Shown here: positions 42,981 to 53,541 of the stretch, in pieces | How positions within the stretch are numbered: the first letter of the stretch is position 1 | How the letters are laid out: every line of letters starts with the position of its first letter | Assembly: GCA_900323505.1 (NCBI GenBank) | Contig: OOIN01000016.1 | Location: 793,530 to 857,529 of the forward strand | Direction: 5' to 3' | DNA length: 64,000 nt | Source: Ustilago trichophora | Lineage: Eukaryota; Basidiomycota; Ustilaginomycetes; Ustilaginales; Ustilaginaceae | Position numbers and translations under genes: made by a program | The notes under the pieces: model-generated | Told to the model about the DNA's origin: nothing | What the model saw: the letters and a program-made list of their open reading frames with translations, nothing else | Database searches by the model: none

Positions 42981-45584
42981 ATGCCCTCACCGGATCGTTC
43001 TACCGAAAGCCGCTCAAGTGCAATGAGCGGCTCTTCCACGTCGTCATCTCCTGAAGCGAGCGCAGCGCTCAAGCGCAAGCGACCCACCACCCGATCACCT
43101 TCTGTAGCCAGCACTTCGTCACGGTCTTTGTCAAGGTCTCGGTCACCACCGCCACGGTCCAGGCGGAAAAGGTCCAGCAGAGATCGCTCACCGTCTTACA
43201 ATAGCGACGAGGACACGCAAGCCAAGCACAAAGCGTCTCGCGCTCGTGAAGCCCAAGAGGAGGAGGCAAAGGCCAAAGAGACTGCGACCAAGGGTGAAGC
43301 CTTGCGGTCTACTTTGGCACAGCTTTCGGCTACAAAGGCCGGTGGTGCCTACATTCCACCAGCACGCCTCAAGGCGCTCATGGCTGAAGCTGCTGCTGCT
43401 GATTCAGGCAGCATAGAGTATCAACGCATGAACTGGGATGCTCTCAAGAAAAGCATCACAGGTCTCGTCAACAAGGTCGCGGCAGAGAACATCAAGAGCA
43501 TCGTTCCCGAGCTATTTGGAGGGGCCAATCTCATCCGAGGTCGCGGTCTCTACTGCCGTTCGATCATGCGAGCACAAGCGCTCTCGCTGTCCTTCACGCC
43601 CGTCTTTGCTGCTCTCACGGCCATCGTCAACACCAAACTCCCTATGGTCGGAGAACTACTTGTCACTCGCCTGGTTTCGCAATTTCGACGTTCTTTCAAG
43701 CGCAACGACAAGACCGTCTGCAACTCGACGGCCATGTTCATTGCTCACCTTGTCAACCAGAGAGTTGTTCACGAGGTACTGGCGCTCGAAATTCTCGTTT
43801 TGCTTCTCGAAAAGCCCACGGACGACAGCGTCGAGATAGCGGTCGGATTTATGCGCGAAGTCGGCGCTTTCCTTGCCGAAGAAGCTCCCAAGGCCAACAG
43901 CAGCATTTTTGACCGCTTTCGTGCCGTGCTCTACGAAGGAGAAATCAGCAAGCGCGTGCAGTACATGATTGAAGTGCTCTCGCAGGTGCGCCGCGAAGGC
44001 TTCAAAGACAACCCGCGCATCCCGGAATCGCTGGATCTGGTAGAGGAAGACGACCAGATTACACATCGAATCAGCCTCGATGATCAGCTTAACGTCGAAG
44101 AGGGTCTCAATGTCTTTAAAAAGGACTCCGAGTTCGTCGAGAACGAGGAGCGATACCGATCCATCAAAGCCGAGATTCTCGGAGAGGATGAAGACAGTGA
44201 TGATAGTGGATCGGATGCGGATAGTGAGTCAGGATCATCAGACGAAAGTGAAGAAGGTAACCAGGACGACGCACAGCGCCAGCTCGAAATCCACGATCGA
44301 ACCGAAACCAATCTAATCAACCTCCGCAGAACGATTTACCTCACCATCATGTCTTCGCTCGACTTCGAGGAAAGTGTCCACAAGCTGCTCAAGCTCGAGA
44401 TTCCCGAAGGTCAGGACATCGAGCTTTGCAACATGATTGTCGAATGCTGCTCGCAAGAGAGAACCTATAGCAAATTTTATGGCAACATGGGCGAGCGCTT
44501 CTGTAAGCTTCATCGCAAATGGTCCGAAACGTTTGCACAAAGCTTTACCAACTACTACGACACGATTCATCGATACGAAACCAATCGTCTTCGTAATATC
44601 GCCCGCTTCTTTGGTCACCTTTTCTCGACCGATAGCATCAGCTGGGCGTCCTTGTCCGTCGTGCACATGAACGAGGAAGATACCACTAGCAGCTCAAGAA
44701 TCTTTGTCAAGATTTTGTTTCAAGAGATGCAGCAGCAGCTCGGACTCAAAGAGCTCACTGAGCGATTCAAGGAGCCAAGTCTGCAGGACGACTGGCAAGG
44801 TCTCTTCCCCAAGGACAACCCTAAGAGCACTCGTTTCTCGATTAACTATTTCACGTCCATTGGTCTGGGTGCGTTGACCGAGGACATGCGAGAGCATCTC
44901 AAAAACGCGCCCAAGATCTTGCTGGCGCAGAGGCAGGCAGCTCTGGCAGCTAGAGGGCCGGACGACAGCGACACAGACTCTTCAAGCATACTTTCCAGCA
45001 GTTCAGGGTCACGCAGCCGCAGTTCCTACTCGTCTCGCACTCGTTCTTCGCGCTCGTACTATTCCAGGTCGTACTCGTCCCGATCCTACTCATCGCGCTC
45101 CAGGTCTCGCTCTCCATCCCGTTCCTATTCGAGTCGCAGCCGCTCTTGGTCTTCCCGAAGTCGCAGTCGAAGCTACAGTCGCAGTTTGAGCCGAAGCCGT
45201 AGTCCGAGCCCCCGGCGACGTCGTGGGCGAAGCCGAACGCGCTCGGCATCGTATTCTTCTTACTCGTCCAGGTCGAGATCCAGATCACGATCCTACTCGC
45301 GCTCAGTTTCGACAAGGAGTCGCTCCCTCTCGCGGTCCCGTTCCCGCTCGCGTTCAAGGTCCCTGTCACGCTTGCCTTACGCCTCCAAATCGCGCGCACC
45401 TAGATCTCGTACGCAGTCGCTGGATGCGAGGCCCCAACGCAATCGCCGATCTCAGTCGAGGTCGAATTACTCCGGCTCGGAATTGGATGATTCCAGATCG
45501 CGCTCGCCTCCTGCGCGGGCTTCCCGGCGCCGCGAGCGATCGCCTTCGTATTCACGATCTCCCTCACCATTACCACGAAAGTGA
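42981..45584 (+). CDS. CWC22: Pre-mRNA splicing factor Cwc22 (MIF4G and MA3 domains, RS tail)
   Basis: An intronless frame of 867 residues, taken from the first ATG at 42981 (MPSPDRSTESRSS). After a Ser/Arg-rich head, the segment GGAYIPPARLKALM leads into the MIF4G domain (about 150-340: MNWDALKKSITGLVNKVAAE, VPELFGGANLIRGRGLYCRS). An acidic linker rich in Asp, Ser and Glu follows, then the MA3 domain (about 447-570: LRRTIYLTIMSSLDFEESVH, VECCSQERTYSKFYGNMGER). From about residue 673 to the end the protein is a dense RS domain. Cwc22 is a spliceosome component that binds eIF4A3 in animals and helps Prp2 action before the first step. The RS tail is absent from budding yeast Cwc22 and resembles the metazoan form. 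It converges with NMA1, 293 bp away. Confidence 0.94.
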   Translation: MPSPDRSTESRSSAMSGSSTSSSPEASAALKRKRPTTRSPSVASTSSRSLSRSRSPPPRSRRKRSSRDRSPSYNSDEDTQAKHKASRAREAQEEEAKAKETATKGEALRSTLAQLSATKAGGAYIPPARLKALMAEAAAADSGSIEYQRMNWDALKKSITGLVNKVAAENIKSIVPELFGGANLIRGRGLYCRSIMRAQALSLSFTPVFAALTAIVNTKLPMVGELLVTRLVSQFRRSFKRNDKTVCNSTAMFIAHLVNQRVVHEVLALEILVLLLEKPTDDSVEIAVGFMREVGAFLAEEAPKANSSIFDRFRAVLYEGEISKRVQYMIEVLSQVRREGFKDNPRIPESLDLVEEDDQITHRISLDDQLNVEEGLNVFKKDSEFVENEERYRSIKAEILGEDEDSDDSGSDADSESGSSDESEEGNQDDAQRQLEIHDRTETNLINLRRTIYLTIMSSLDFEESVHKLLKLEIPEGQDIELCNMIVECCSQERTYSKFYGNMGERFCKLHRKWSETFAQSFTNYYDTIHRYETNRLRNIARFFGHLFSTDSISWASLSVVHMNEEDTTSSSRIFVKILFQEMQQQLGLKELTERFKEPSLQDDWQGLFPKDNPKSTRFSINYFTSIGLGALTEDMREHLKNAPKILLAQRQAALAARGPDDSDTDSSSILSSSSGSRSRSSYSSRTRSSRSYYSRSYSSRSYSSRSRSRSPSRSYSSRSRSWSSRSRSRSYSRSLSRSRSPSPRRRRGRSRTRSASYSSYSSRSRSRSRSYSRSVSTRSRSLSRSRSRSRSRSLSRLPYASKSRAPRSRTQSLDARPQRNRRSQSRSNYSGSELDDSRSRSPPARASRRRERSPSYSRSPSPLPRK

Positions 45585-45877
45585 GCAAGACTGATCTAAT
45601 TGTGTCACACTATACCACACGGTCTCGATCTCATCGAATTCATTGGCAGCTCAGTCACGCAGCTCCCCTGAACTGCATACTTCTTCTCTCTTGTCCTTCA
45701 TGCCTGGGTCTCAGCACTGAACAAATTGCAATCCCCATGCCAGAAAAACCACGAAGATCCAAGTTAAGATCTTCCAGAGTTTCTTTTTTTATAAAACTAT
45801 CTATTGAACGGTATCCTGGGGTGTATAGGTTTGAGCGGCTACACGGGTTTTTGGCGTATCGTTGTGCCAGTGCGGGT

Positions 45878-47667
45878 TCACCAATTGGGATGTTCTGGCT
45901 CCGACTTGAGATCTTCGTCGGGTGGCAGGCGGTACTGTTGGAGGAAAGGACGGAATACAAAGCAACCAAAGTCAGTACACACAAAAGTAGGGGATTTCAG
46001 CACGGAGTGATACTCACTAAGCCCTGATTCTCGATGTACTGGATGACGCTGTTGGGAAGGAGGTACTTGATCGACTGCCCTCTTCGCACAAAGAGTCGAA
46101 CCTTGGAAGATGAAATATCGTTATAGATGGTCTGCTTGACGATCTTGAGATTGCGTCGATACTTCCAGAGGAGATCGTGGGAGAGCAAGAACGACCAGAC
46201 GTCGGCACCTGTGCGTTCTACGATCAGGCATCCATATTGGCCGAGGATGTGGTGCAGATCCGCAGTGGCCCAAACGCCTGGCTCTCCCATGCTCTGTATG
46301 AGGTCTCCACCCGCGAGAAGCATGATTTTAACGTTCTTGCGCGAGCCATCGCTGAGAAGTACACCACCATTGTTGGCCCCATTGATCTCTTCGTGGAAAT
46401 GATCGAGGACCACCGCGGTCCGTTGATACTCGTCTTGGAGTGATTCCCAGGCATCTACCATGAGCCAGGTCGAAGTCTTTTCTACGGCCAATTCGCACAT
46501 ACGAACCCTGTGCGTGGCCTTTGCAAGACCTTCCTTCTTGTAGTAATCCGAGACTGGGGAGTAGTAGCCAGCGAGTAACTCGTACTTGCCCGACTCGATG
46601 ATCTGGTCCTTGGCCATTTCAAAGATACGCAAATGCAGGTACGTGGGCGGCGAGAAACTTCCACAGGCGACAATGACAAGAGGTGTCTTGGATTCGTCGC
46701 GCATCTTGGTGGGAAGGCGATGCCTTGGGAACGAGTAATCCTCTTTGGTCTGACCTTGCTGTGGAACGCGACCGTCTCGAAGGCGCGCGTCGGATGTGAG
46801 GCCCTCGACGCCGTCTACCTCATCATCTCGCTCGGCAGCCGAGGAGCCAGCATCTTCTTGCGCATCGAGGTCTTCCGAGAATTGCGAGTAGGCAGGTCTG
46901 TCATCCGAGACCGCCTGAAAGGGCGAGCCACGGCTGTTAAGCGATTGACTGCTGTTGGCGCGTTGTGTCCAGCCCGGATGAGCACGGGTCACAGTGGAAT
47001 CGGCCTCCGCTTGATCGGCAGAAGCGGATGTTTGTGTCGAGGTGAGGCCCATTATGGGCTTGTTGGGCGAGAGCGTAGCAAGGCTCGCGGAGCTGGCTTC
47101 TCGCGACGAAAGCTTGTCGTCCAGATCCCAGTGTGGCACATCTCGATCGTAGCGAGATTGTGGATGATTGTTGGTGTCGGCACCGTGGTGAGATCGTGGC
47201 TGTTGTGACGATGATGAGGCGTCGGTTGAGGAAGTCGTCATGCCGTTGAGGAGAGAGTGCCTTTCTGCAGTAGGGGTCTTGACGCTTGGATCGTGTTGGG
47301 ATGATGATGGTGGAGGCGAGCGTGTCTGCGACATGGAGCGCATGTATGGGTCCTGATCTTCGCCCTCTGTGGAAAAGTGGGTAGCTTTGGAGAGAGGGCT
47401 GCTTCCGCCGGCTTTGCTGGATTGGCGGCTGCTGCGAGAAGGGCTGTCAGGATGCTGATGCGACGTGCTGCTGTCGGAGCTGTGCGAAAGCGGATCCGAG
47501 TCATGATTGGCAAGTCGCTGTCCTGCATCATCGAGGGGACCAGCACCTCCAACGGCGGCTCCGGTAAAAGGCGGGCTGTCGAGATGGAAGCTCTGTACGG
47601 AGAGAGCTGCAAATTTGAGCGATGAAGGAGCGCCGGGTCCTGCCTGGGAATCTGTCATTCTTGGCAT
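45878..47667 (-). CDS. NMA1: Nicotinamide/nicotinate mononucleotide adenylyltransferase, two exons
   Basis: Exon 1 is 47667-46018 and exon 2 is 45934-45878; the 83-nt intron runs from GTGAGT to CAG, phase 0. Exon 2 supplies YRLPPDEDL and ends PEHPNW, giving 568 residues. The catalytic part begins near residue 325: LVIVACGSFSPPTYLHLRIF holds the GSFxPxxxxHLR nucleotide-transfer motif (here with Tyr-Leu before His), then LLAGGDLIQSM and the C-terminal signature SSSKVRLFVRRGQSIKYLLP. It makes NAD+ or deamido-NAD from ATP and the mononucleotide, the shared last adenylyl step of the salvage and de novo routes. The N-terminal 325 residues are Ser, Gln and Pro-rich and probably disordered, much longer than in budding yeast Nma1. 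A second ATG lies three codons downstream. Confidence 0.93.
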
Positions 47668-47800
47668 GGGCGCGTTGGGCTGGCAGTGTGCAGCAAGCGG
47701 ATCGTGAATCAGCAGAGTGTTTAGACGAAGCGTCGCCGAAGGGAAGGGAGCGGGCCATGCAGAGAGGAGAAGGGAGGACGGAAGAGTTGAAGAAAAAGTC

Positions 47801-47832
<32 letters not shown>
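47801..47832 (+). repeat. (GA)n microsatellite, one interruption
   Basis: About 32 bp of GA units with one AA interruption in the NMA1 upstream region. Confidence 0.9.
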
Positions 47833-48582
47833 GATGTCAGCGTCAGTCGCACAAATTGCTGGCTGGACACGGGATGCCCGAAAGCCTAATTTTGCATTTG
47901 CATTGCTCGAAAGCGGCGACGAAATGAAGAAGGTCCGAAACCGCTCTGAAGTCGGGGCAAGCTTTCATCCGCTAGAGTTGTGCCGATGGTTTGCAAGGTG
48001 CTTGAAAGCGTACCGTTTGACGAGACATGTCCCTTGTTTCTGATTGCCGTTGTGAGAAGCGAACAGCAAGGTTGGAGGCGTCGATCGGATGGTAAGGAGA
48101 TCAAAATGGAATTGCTTTCTGCACGGCAGCTGAGAGTTTGCTGAGTCTAGAGATTCTGAAGCAAAGTGCGAGTGAAGGATCCGTTGCAAGGAGAGACTGG
48201 TGGCCGACAGAGAGATTGGGAGAGATTGAGCAGCAGATATGAGAAGGTCGCGTGTATGGCGCCGTCTCGAGAAGACCGAAAAGCCAGTAGTGTTGATGGA
48301 GGACAATGTCTTGCGAGGAAAGCAGAGGTGGAAGGAGGATAGAAGGAGGATGGAAGGAGGATGGCTCGTGTTCAATGTTGGATAGACAGCATGTGGAAGA
48401 GCGTCGAGAGCTGCCACATCGAGATGCACTAATCGCTTGTGACTGCATTTGGCTACGACACTCGACAGCCATGGCAACCCGAATCACACCACCCAACGTG
48501 AGAGAACCGATTCGGCGCTTTGCCGGTCGTCGGTCCGTCTCTCGGAGTAGTATGTCTGGCGCTCTTCTTTCAGAGTTGTTGG

Positions 48583-48610
<28 letters not shown>
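48583..48610 (+). repeat. (CT)n microsatellite
   Basis: Fourteen uninterrupted CT units about 0.9 kb upstream of NMA1. Confidence 0.92.
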
Positions 48611-48617
<7 letters not shown>

Positions 48618-49359
48618 GACCATCGAAATCAAAAAAAGGGAAAGGAAAAAAAAAAAAAAAGTCGGATTTTGAGTTTCACACGACCGCGGCGTGGTCACTC
48701 CTTCTAGCCCCGATCCAGCCGGCAAGGTCGCAAAAAAAGCAAGCACACTCACACACTTGTGGCCAACTACTGTACAGACCAACCTAGGCTCATAGCTATC
48801 TGTCAGAAAGCTCTTTTGACTGACTGCTTGGCTTTTTACATGAGCTGCTCGCACCCGACGGCATATCCAAGTCGGAAGATGTGAGATTCAAACAGCACCA
48901 AAAAGCCTAATATTCAGGTCGTGCCATCCCGAACCAGGTGCGGACGTGACTCGATCCGAGCAACAGAGGCCTATGCAGATCGCGCGGCCCCCCACAATTT
49001 GCCCTGCAAACAAAGGTAATCACAAATCAATAGAGTGTAGCCATGGTACTTACAAGCTCTTTGCCTTGTTTGTCTAGTGCACATCTCTGTGTCTGCGTGC
49101 CATGCTGTGGTGCCCGATTCGTCGGCATGACTGCTCTGCTGTCAGCATCGTTCTGGTATGAGCGAGTCAAAATCTCCGCAAGCTTTGTTCTGTGTGCAGG
49201 TCGACAAGTAACGTCAAGCGTCGGGCTGCTTCGCTTGAACCGCTTTCGCGACAAGTACAATCCAGACTAGCTAGTATCGTTTCAAACAGTCAATCGACAG
49301 CACACGCACAAGCTTTCAACATCGGTACAGATACAATTGATTGCTTCTCATCAAGCCCA

Positions 49360-52300
49360 TCACATCTTTTCAAACGCAAACCCCAAGTACAGTGTAGCAG
49401 CTTGCCACATCTCCTCGTCGAGATTCAACGAGCCGTATTTGTCCACCACCTTCATTCTTTCCAGCAATCGGCCATACTCGTTGTCCCTCGACCCGTCGTG
49501 GTAGATCTCGGCAAAGTTTTTGCGGTAGATGCACCGCAACCCTACCTCTTGCGCCAGATCCTCAAACACGTCAAAGTCGACCACGTACTCGGGAACGTTC
49601 TCGACCGCGTCCTCGAGGAAGAATGTGTATCGGTTGCCAAATGCAGGCCACGTCTCGATCTGGTCAAACACCACCTTGTAATATCGGTTGCCAAAAGAGC
49701 GATCCTCGGGATGAGTGCTCGCAGCCATCCTGTCCCGCAGCTCTCGACTGTCGGGAATCGTGCCGATGAACACTCCTCCTTTGCGCAGATATCGCGACAC
49801 ATTGTCCAGCATCACCCTCGCCTTCTGCACGCTCTCCCACGCGTAGTGCATGCAGAACTGAAGCGTCACATTGTCAAACATGGGCTCCAGCAGCTCTCGT
49901 GGTATCACTTCCGTCAGTGTCGTCGAAAAGCAGTCGAATGCGAAAAAGTCGCCTGGGAAGCCGCTGTTGTTGTCGCGATGACGCGCGATCGCTTGCTCGA
50001 TCGAGATGGCTGCGATGTCCGCACCCACCAGACCACTCGGCCGCACCTTGTCCCATTTTTTCAGATCACCTCCTTTTCCGCAACCCAGGTCTAGGACACG
50101 TCCACCACGCGGTCGCACTCGGCCATCCATGTTCGGATCGCGTCCACGAGCAAAAGTGCCGACCAGCACCGACTTGATCCAGTTGTTGAACTTGCGCAGT
50201 GCGATGATGGGCGATTCTTCACGGCCGTGAATGCCCACTTCTCGACGCTTGTTGTAGTGGTCAGCCACTTCTTCGGCATCCTCGAGCGTCTCTCCGATGG
50301 CGCGCTTCTTGGCATCCGTCGACGACCTCGTTTCCCCATTTGACGCGGAAGTTTTGCCGCCGTGGCGGGAGAGCTTGGCGTGGAAGTTGCGCAGAATCTC
50401 GTCCAAAGCTTCTCGGCTGTCTGCCTGATTTAGCTGTTCCCATTCTCGTCGCAGGGGATTGCGGCATCGCGCACGCTTTCGATCAATCTCCTCGATTCCG
50501 ATGGGACGCATCACCTGCCTGGGTTGCGAAACGCGATTTGTGGGTGCATAGCGCGGAAGCGGAGCGACTGCATCGAGAGGCTCTGACGTGAGTGCGGGTT
50601 GATCTGCACTCGATCCAGCGGGCGGGTTGTTGCTAGCCTCTGATTCGGTTTCGAGTTCGGGTTCAAGTTCAGCGCGACGGTCAGAGCGGATGGATGCAAC
50701 GGATGGCTCTCGAGATCTCTTGTGGTTGGATCGTTGCGCTGTGTATTCTCGCAGTGACGATGTGTCGACGGGCGCTTGCTCAGCGGTGGAGTTGGCAGGG
50801 CTCGTCTGGCGGTCGTTCGACTTGTGTGCGTCATAGCTTTCCGAAGCGTGGCGATGCGAGTATCCATTCGTCCTGTCTTCCTCGTGCGTTGCTCTGGATG
50901 CAGTGTGAGCGCTCGCATGCTGGTTCTCCGCTTCATCTTGCGCATGCTCAGCTTTGACATGCTGGACATCATGGGAGGCATGAGCTCGCCCATAGGAAGT
51001 GCCCAGTCCTTGCTCCTCGCTGATACTGTGACTGCGTCGCTGTGGACCAAAGGATGGAGATGTTGCAGACGGAGGCAGAGACGGAGGAGGATGCATGTTC
51101 GAGCGACCTACTCCGCTGGCGTGGTAGCTAGATCCGGGCGTGCGCACCCTATAGGAAGCATCGCTGTAGCCACGATGGGAGTCTGAAATAGCATCGTAAT
51201 CCGCACCATCAGCATGGCTGGGATGCTCATCCTGGCGAAGATGTGGGCTTGTCAAGCTGGTAGACCTCTCTCGAGCCTGATAGTAGCTGCCTGGTGCGCG
51301 GGCATCCATGCGAGGAAAGTAGTTACTCTCCTCGTTTCCATCACCCCCATGGCGGAGATGGGCTGAGCTTGGCGTGTGGGGTGGCAAAGATCGAGATCCA
51401 GGCGTGACAGGGTAGCCACCATGGGAAGTTACGCTGCCTGGAGTCGGTGGCATGCCGTTGCCGGGCGTGGTCGGAGGATGTCGCTGTGCGGGATGCATCG
51501 AGTTGACCAGGCTACCGCGCCGAGGAGAAGCATTCATCGAGGGGGGAGGCATGCCAGTGGATGGCGGGGCTTCGTATTCGTCGCCGTTCCAGGTTGGCGC
51601 AGGTCCGTATGTCAGAGACGACTTGGGATGGGCACTGTGCGCAGAGGTGGGCGACTGTGGCAAAGGTGCCCGTCTACTTTCGGGTGATCGAGAGAAGGGA
51701 ATCTCAGGCACAGCAAAGCGATGTGATGGCGAAGGTTGCAAATGCGCATGCGGGTTAGAGGCTGGACTCGAAGAGGCGCTCGTGTAGGCGTACGAGTTTG
51801 ACCCTGAGCGCGGCAAAGGTCCGTGGCCTACCGAGCCGGCCTGAGAGGCATATCGAGCCCTTTCGACAGGGTGTCCTACGTGAGCAGGGCCGAGGCCAGG
51901 GCTAGAGCCTCCTCGATTCAGCGTGGATAGACTTTGGGCGTGCATGCCTGGCGGATAAGCGCTGGTGGGTGAGCTCACGCGGTAGGAGCCTGAGGCGTTG
52001 GCCGCAGAATGGCCTCCAACAGAGCGGTCCCGAACATGACCTGTTCCAGCGGCTGGATGTGAAGAAGGGTGACCTAGAGGCGACATCTGGCTGTGATGAT
52101 GCTGTGTAGGTTGATGCGAGACATGCGAAGATACAGAGGAGTGCGAGCTGGAACGCGGTCGATCCTGAAGAGCGCCAGCCGTGCCCTCGTTGAGCAGATG
52201 CGCCATGCTAGGACTGCGTTCGGAGCGACCCGTCTGGCGCGGCACTTGAGTCGAGATACGATGATAGGAAGAGCTGTGCGGGATTGACGTTGATGAACCT

Positions 52301-52842
52301 GGGAATCCACCAGATGCGCTGCTAGACCTGCTCATGCTCTGATCTGGGGCTGCTTCTTCGCCATAGTGAGCTGGCCATCTGTGAGCTTCGCGGTGCCTGT
52401 CATGCTCTGCTTCCGTCATTTCACTGACAGCGACAAGGTCCGCAATGGACGCGCTGCGGCGTTGAGGCTGGGGAGGTGTCTCGCCGTGGAATGAGTTGCG
52501 AGGGCTTTGGTCGTAGCGATGTATTGTATGTTCGTGTTCAGCATAGCGCGATTGCTGCGGAAGTGCGTAAGAAGACGATCGCGGGGAAATGATGACGGGG
52601 TTGGAAGATGGGTCGTGTGCGCTCCGACGGCCGTGGGTCCCGTATGATTCGCCGTACCTGTCGAGACTATTGCCAGATGAGCTGCGTCGAGGTACCGAGC
52701 TGTCTTCGGGATATACAGCAGAGCGCTGTACGTATGCAGAAGCCGAAGGTGACAGACGGGCACCAGTCTCATAATTGTGATTCGGAGGTGGAGAAGATCG
52801 GTCGGAGCCGCCGGCATCGCGAACGGGATCGTATCCTGGCAT
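49360..52842 (-). CDS. ABD1: mRNA cap guanine-N7 methyltransferase with very long N-terminal extension
   Basis: An intronless frame of 1160 residues from ATG 52842 (MPGYDPVRDAGG); the frame is open further upstream only from a TTG. The methyltransferase fills roughly the last 330 residues: the SAM-binding motif GRVLDLGCGKGGDLKKWDKV near residue 915, GADIAAISIEQAIARH, FDNVTLQFCMHYAWES, the GGVFIGTIPDSRELRDRM loop and YTFFLEDAVENVPEYVVDF, all standard for the Abd1/RNMT family. It adds the N7 methyl to the GpppN cap of nascent mRNA in the nucleus. The first 830 residues or so are Ser, His, Pro, Gly and Arg-rich, without any recognised domain; budding yeast Abd1 totals only about 436 residues. 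Its start faces ISM1 across 699 bp. Confidence 0.93.
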   Translation of the reverse strand: MPGYDPVRDAGGSDRSSPPPNHNYETGARLSPSASAYVQRSAVYPEDSSVPRRSSSGNSLDRYGESYGTHGRRSAHDPSSNPVIISPRSSSYALPQQSRYAEHEHTIHRYDQSPRNSFHGETPPQPQRRSASIADLVAVSEMTEAEHDRHREAHRWPAHYGEEAAPDQSMSRSSSASGGFPGSSTSIPHSSSYHRISTQVPRQTGRSERSPSMAHLLNEGTAGALQDRPRSSSHSSVSSHVSHQPTQHHHSQMSPLGHPSSHPAAGTGHVRDRSVGGHSAANASGSYRVSSPTSAYPPGMHAQSLSTLNRGGSSPGLGPAHVGHPVERARYASQAGSVGHGPLPRSGSNSYAYTSASSSPASNPHAHLQPSPSHRFAVPEIPFSRSPESRRAPLPQSPTSAHSAHPKSSLTYGPAPTWNGDEYEAPPSTGMPPPSMNASPRRGSLVNSMHPAQRHPPTTPGNGMPPTPGSVTSHGGYPVTPGSRSLPPHTPSSAHLRHGGDGNEESNYFPRMDARAPGSYYQARERSTSLTSPHLRQDEHPSHADGADYDAISDSHRGYSDASYRVRTPGSSYHASGVGRSNMHPPPSLPPSATSPSFGPQRRSHSISEEQGLGTSYGRAHASHDVQHVKAEHAQDEAENQHASAHTASRATHEEDRTNGYSHRHASESYDAHKSNDRQTSPANSTAEQAPVDTSSLREYTAQRSNHKRSREPSVASIRSDRRAELEPELETESEASNNPPAGSSADQPALTSEPLDAVAPLPRYAPTNRVSQPRQVMRPIGIEEIDRKRARCRNPLRREWEQLNQADSREALDEILRNFHAKLSRHGGKTSASNGETRSSTDAKKRAIGETLEDAEEVADHYNKRREVGIHGREESPIIALRKFNNWIKSVLVGTFARGRDPNMDGRVRPRGGRVLDLGCGKGGDLKKWDKVRPSGLVGADIAAISIEQAIARHRDNNSGFPGDFFAFDCFSTTLTEVIPRELLEPMFDNVTLQFCMHYAWESVQKARVMLDNVSRYLRKGGVFIGTIPDSRELRDRMAASTHPEDRSFGNRYYKVVFDQIETWPAFGNRYTFFLEDAVENVPEYVVDFDVFEDLAQEVGLRCIYRKNFAEIYHDGSRDNEYGRLLERMKVVDKYGSLNLDEEMWQAATLYLGFAFEKM

Positions 52843-53541
52843 CTTGATACTGTGCGCAGGTGTCGATATTTGAGAGCTTGATATGCGCAGCAACTTTTCC
52901 GTCGAGTAAGAAGACAGAGCTTCGGGGGTCGATGGACACAATGGCTGGAGACTCGGCAGAGTTACAGGTCCAACGGCTGCTGATGCATTTTTGGTGTAAT
53001 GAGACAGCACGGTGATGATGATGCTAGAGAGTCGGTGCAAGAAGCCGCATCATGCGGACTGCGGTACAGGTGTGAGAGCTGTTTGGGGAAAAGGAACGAC
53101 GAAGAGGTATGATGGATGGAAGAAGAGAGGAGGAGGAAGATGTGACATTTTTGGCTGCAAAGGTGCGCAATCCATTCGACACACCTCGGAGCCGATGTGA
53201 ACCCTTTGAGCCTCAGAAAATCGACACGAATGTAAGGCTCTGCTTTCGAACAAAAACGTTTTTTAAAAAAAATAAAAGATTGGAACTCGGAGTCTCATCT
53301 TTTCTTGTTGGAAGAAGAAGTGAAGTGCTTCTTGCCCTGCCAGGCAATGAATGCCCAATGATGTGGAGAGGACCGACTCTTACCTCTCTTCATATTAACG
53401 ACAAGATTCCGACATGGACGGCAGCTCCTGACGACAGCATTTCTACGGCTGCAGACGATCGACAAGAACTGCCAAGCGGCCAAGCAGGAGCATATCGGGC
53501 TTGTCGAGTTCAACGAGGTTGCACTACCGGCGTTGTTCATC
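52843..53541. promoter_or_regulatory. Divergent intergenic region between ABD1 and ISM1
   Basis: About 700 bp carrying the promoters of both genes. Short ATG-less frames continue from both genes into it. No specific regulatory site is recognised. Confidence 0.4.

Larger units (their letters stand above)
47668..49359. other. Intergenic region with GA/CT microsatellites
   Basis: About 1.7 kb between two minus-strand genes, mostly the NMA1 promoter and leader. It holds a GA tract at 47801-47832, a CT tract at 48583-48610, an A run near 48648-48660 and a TACTGTAC octamer at 48768-48775. Short frames on both strands show no domain. Confidence 0.45.
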
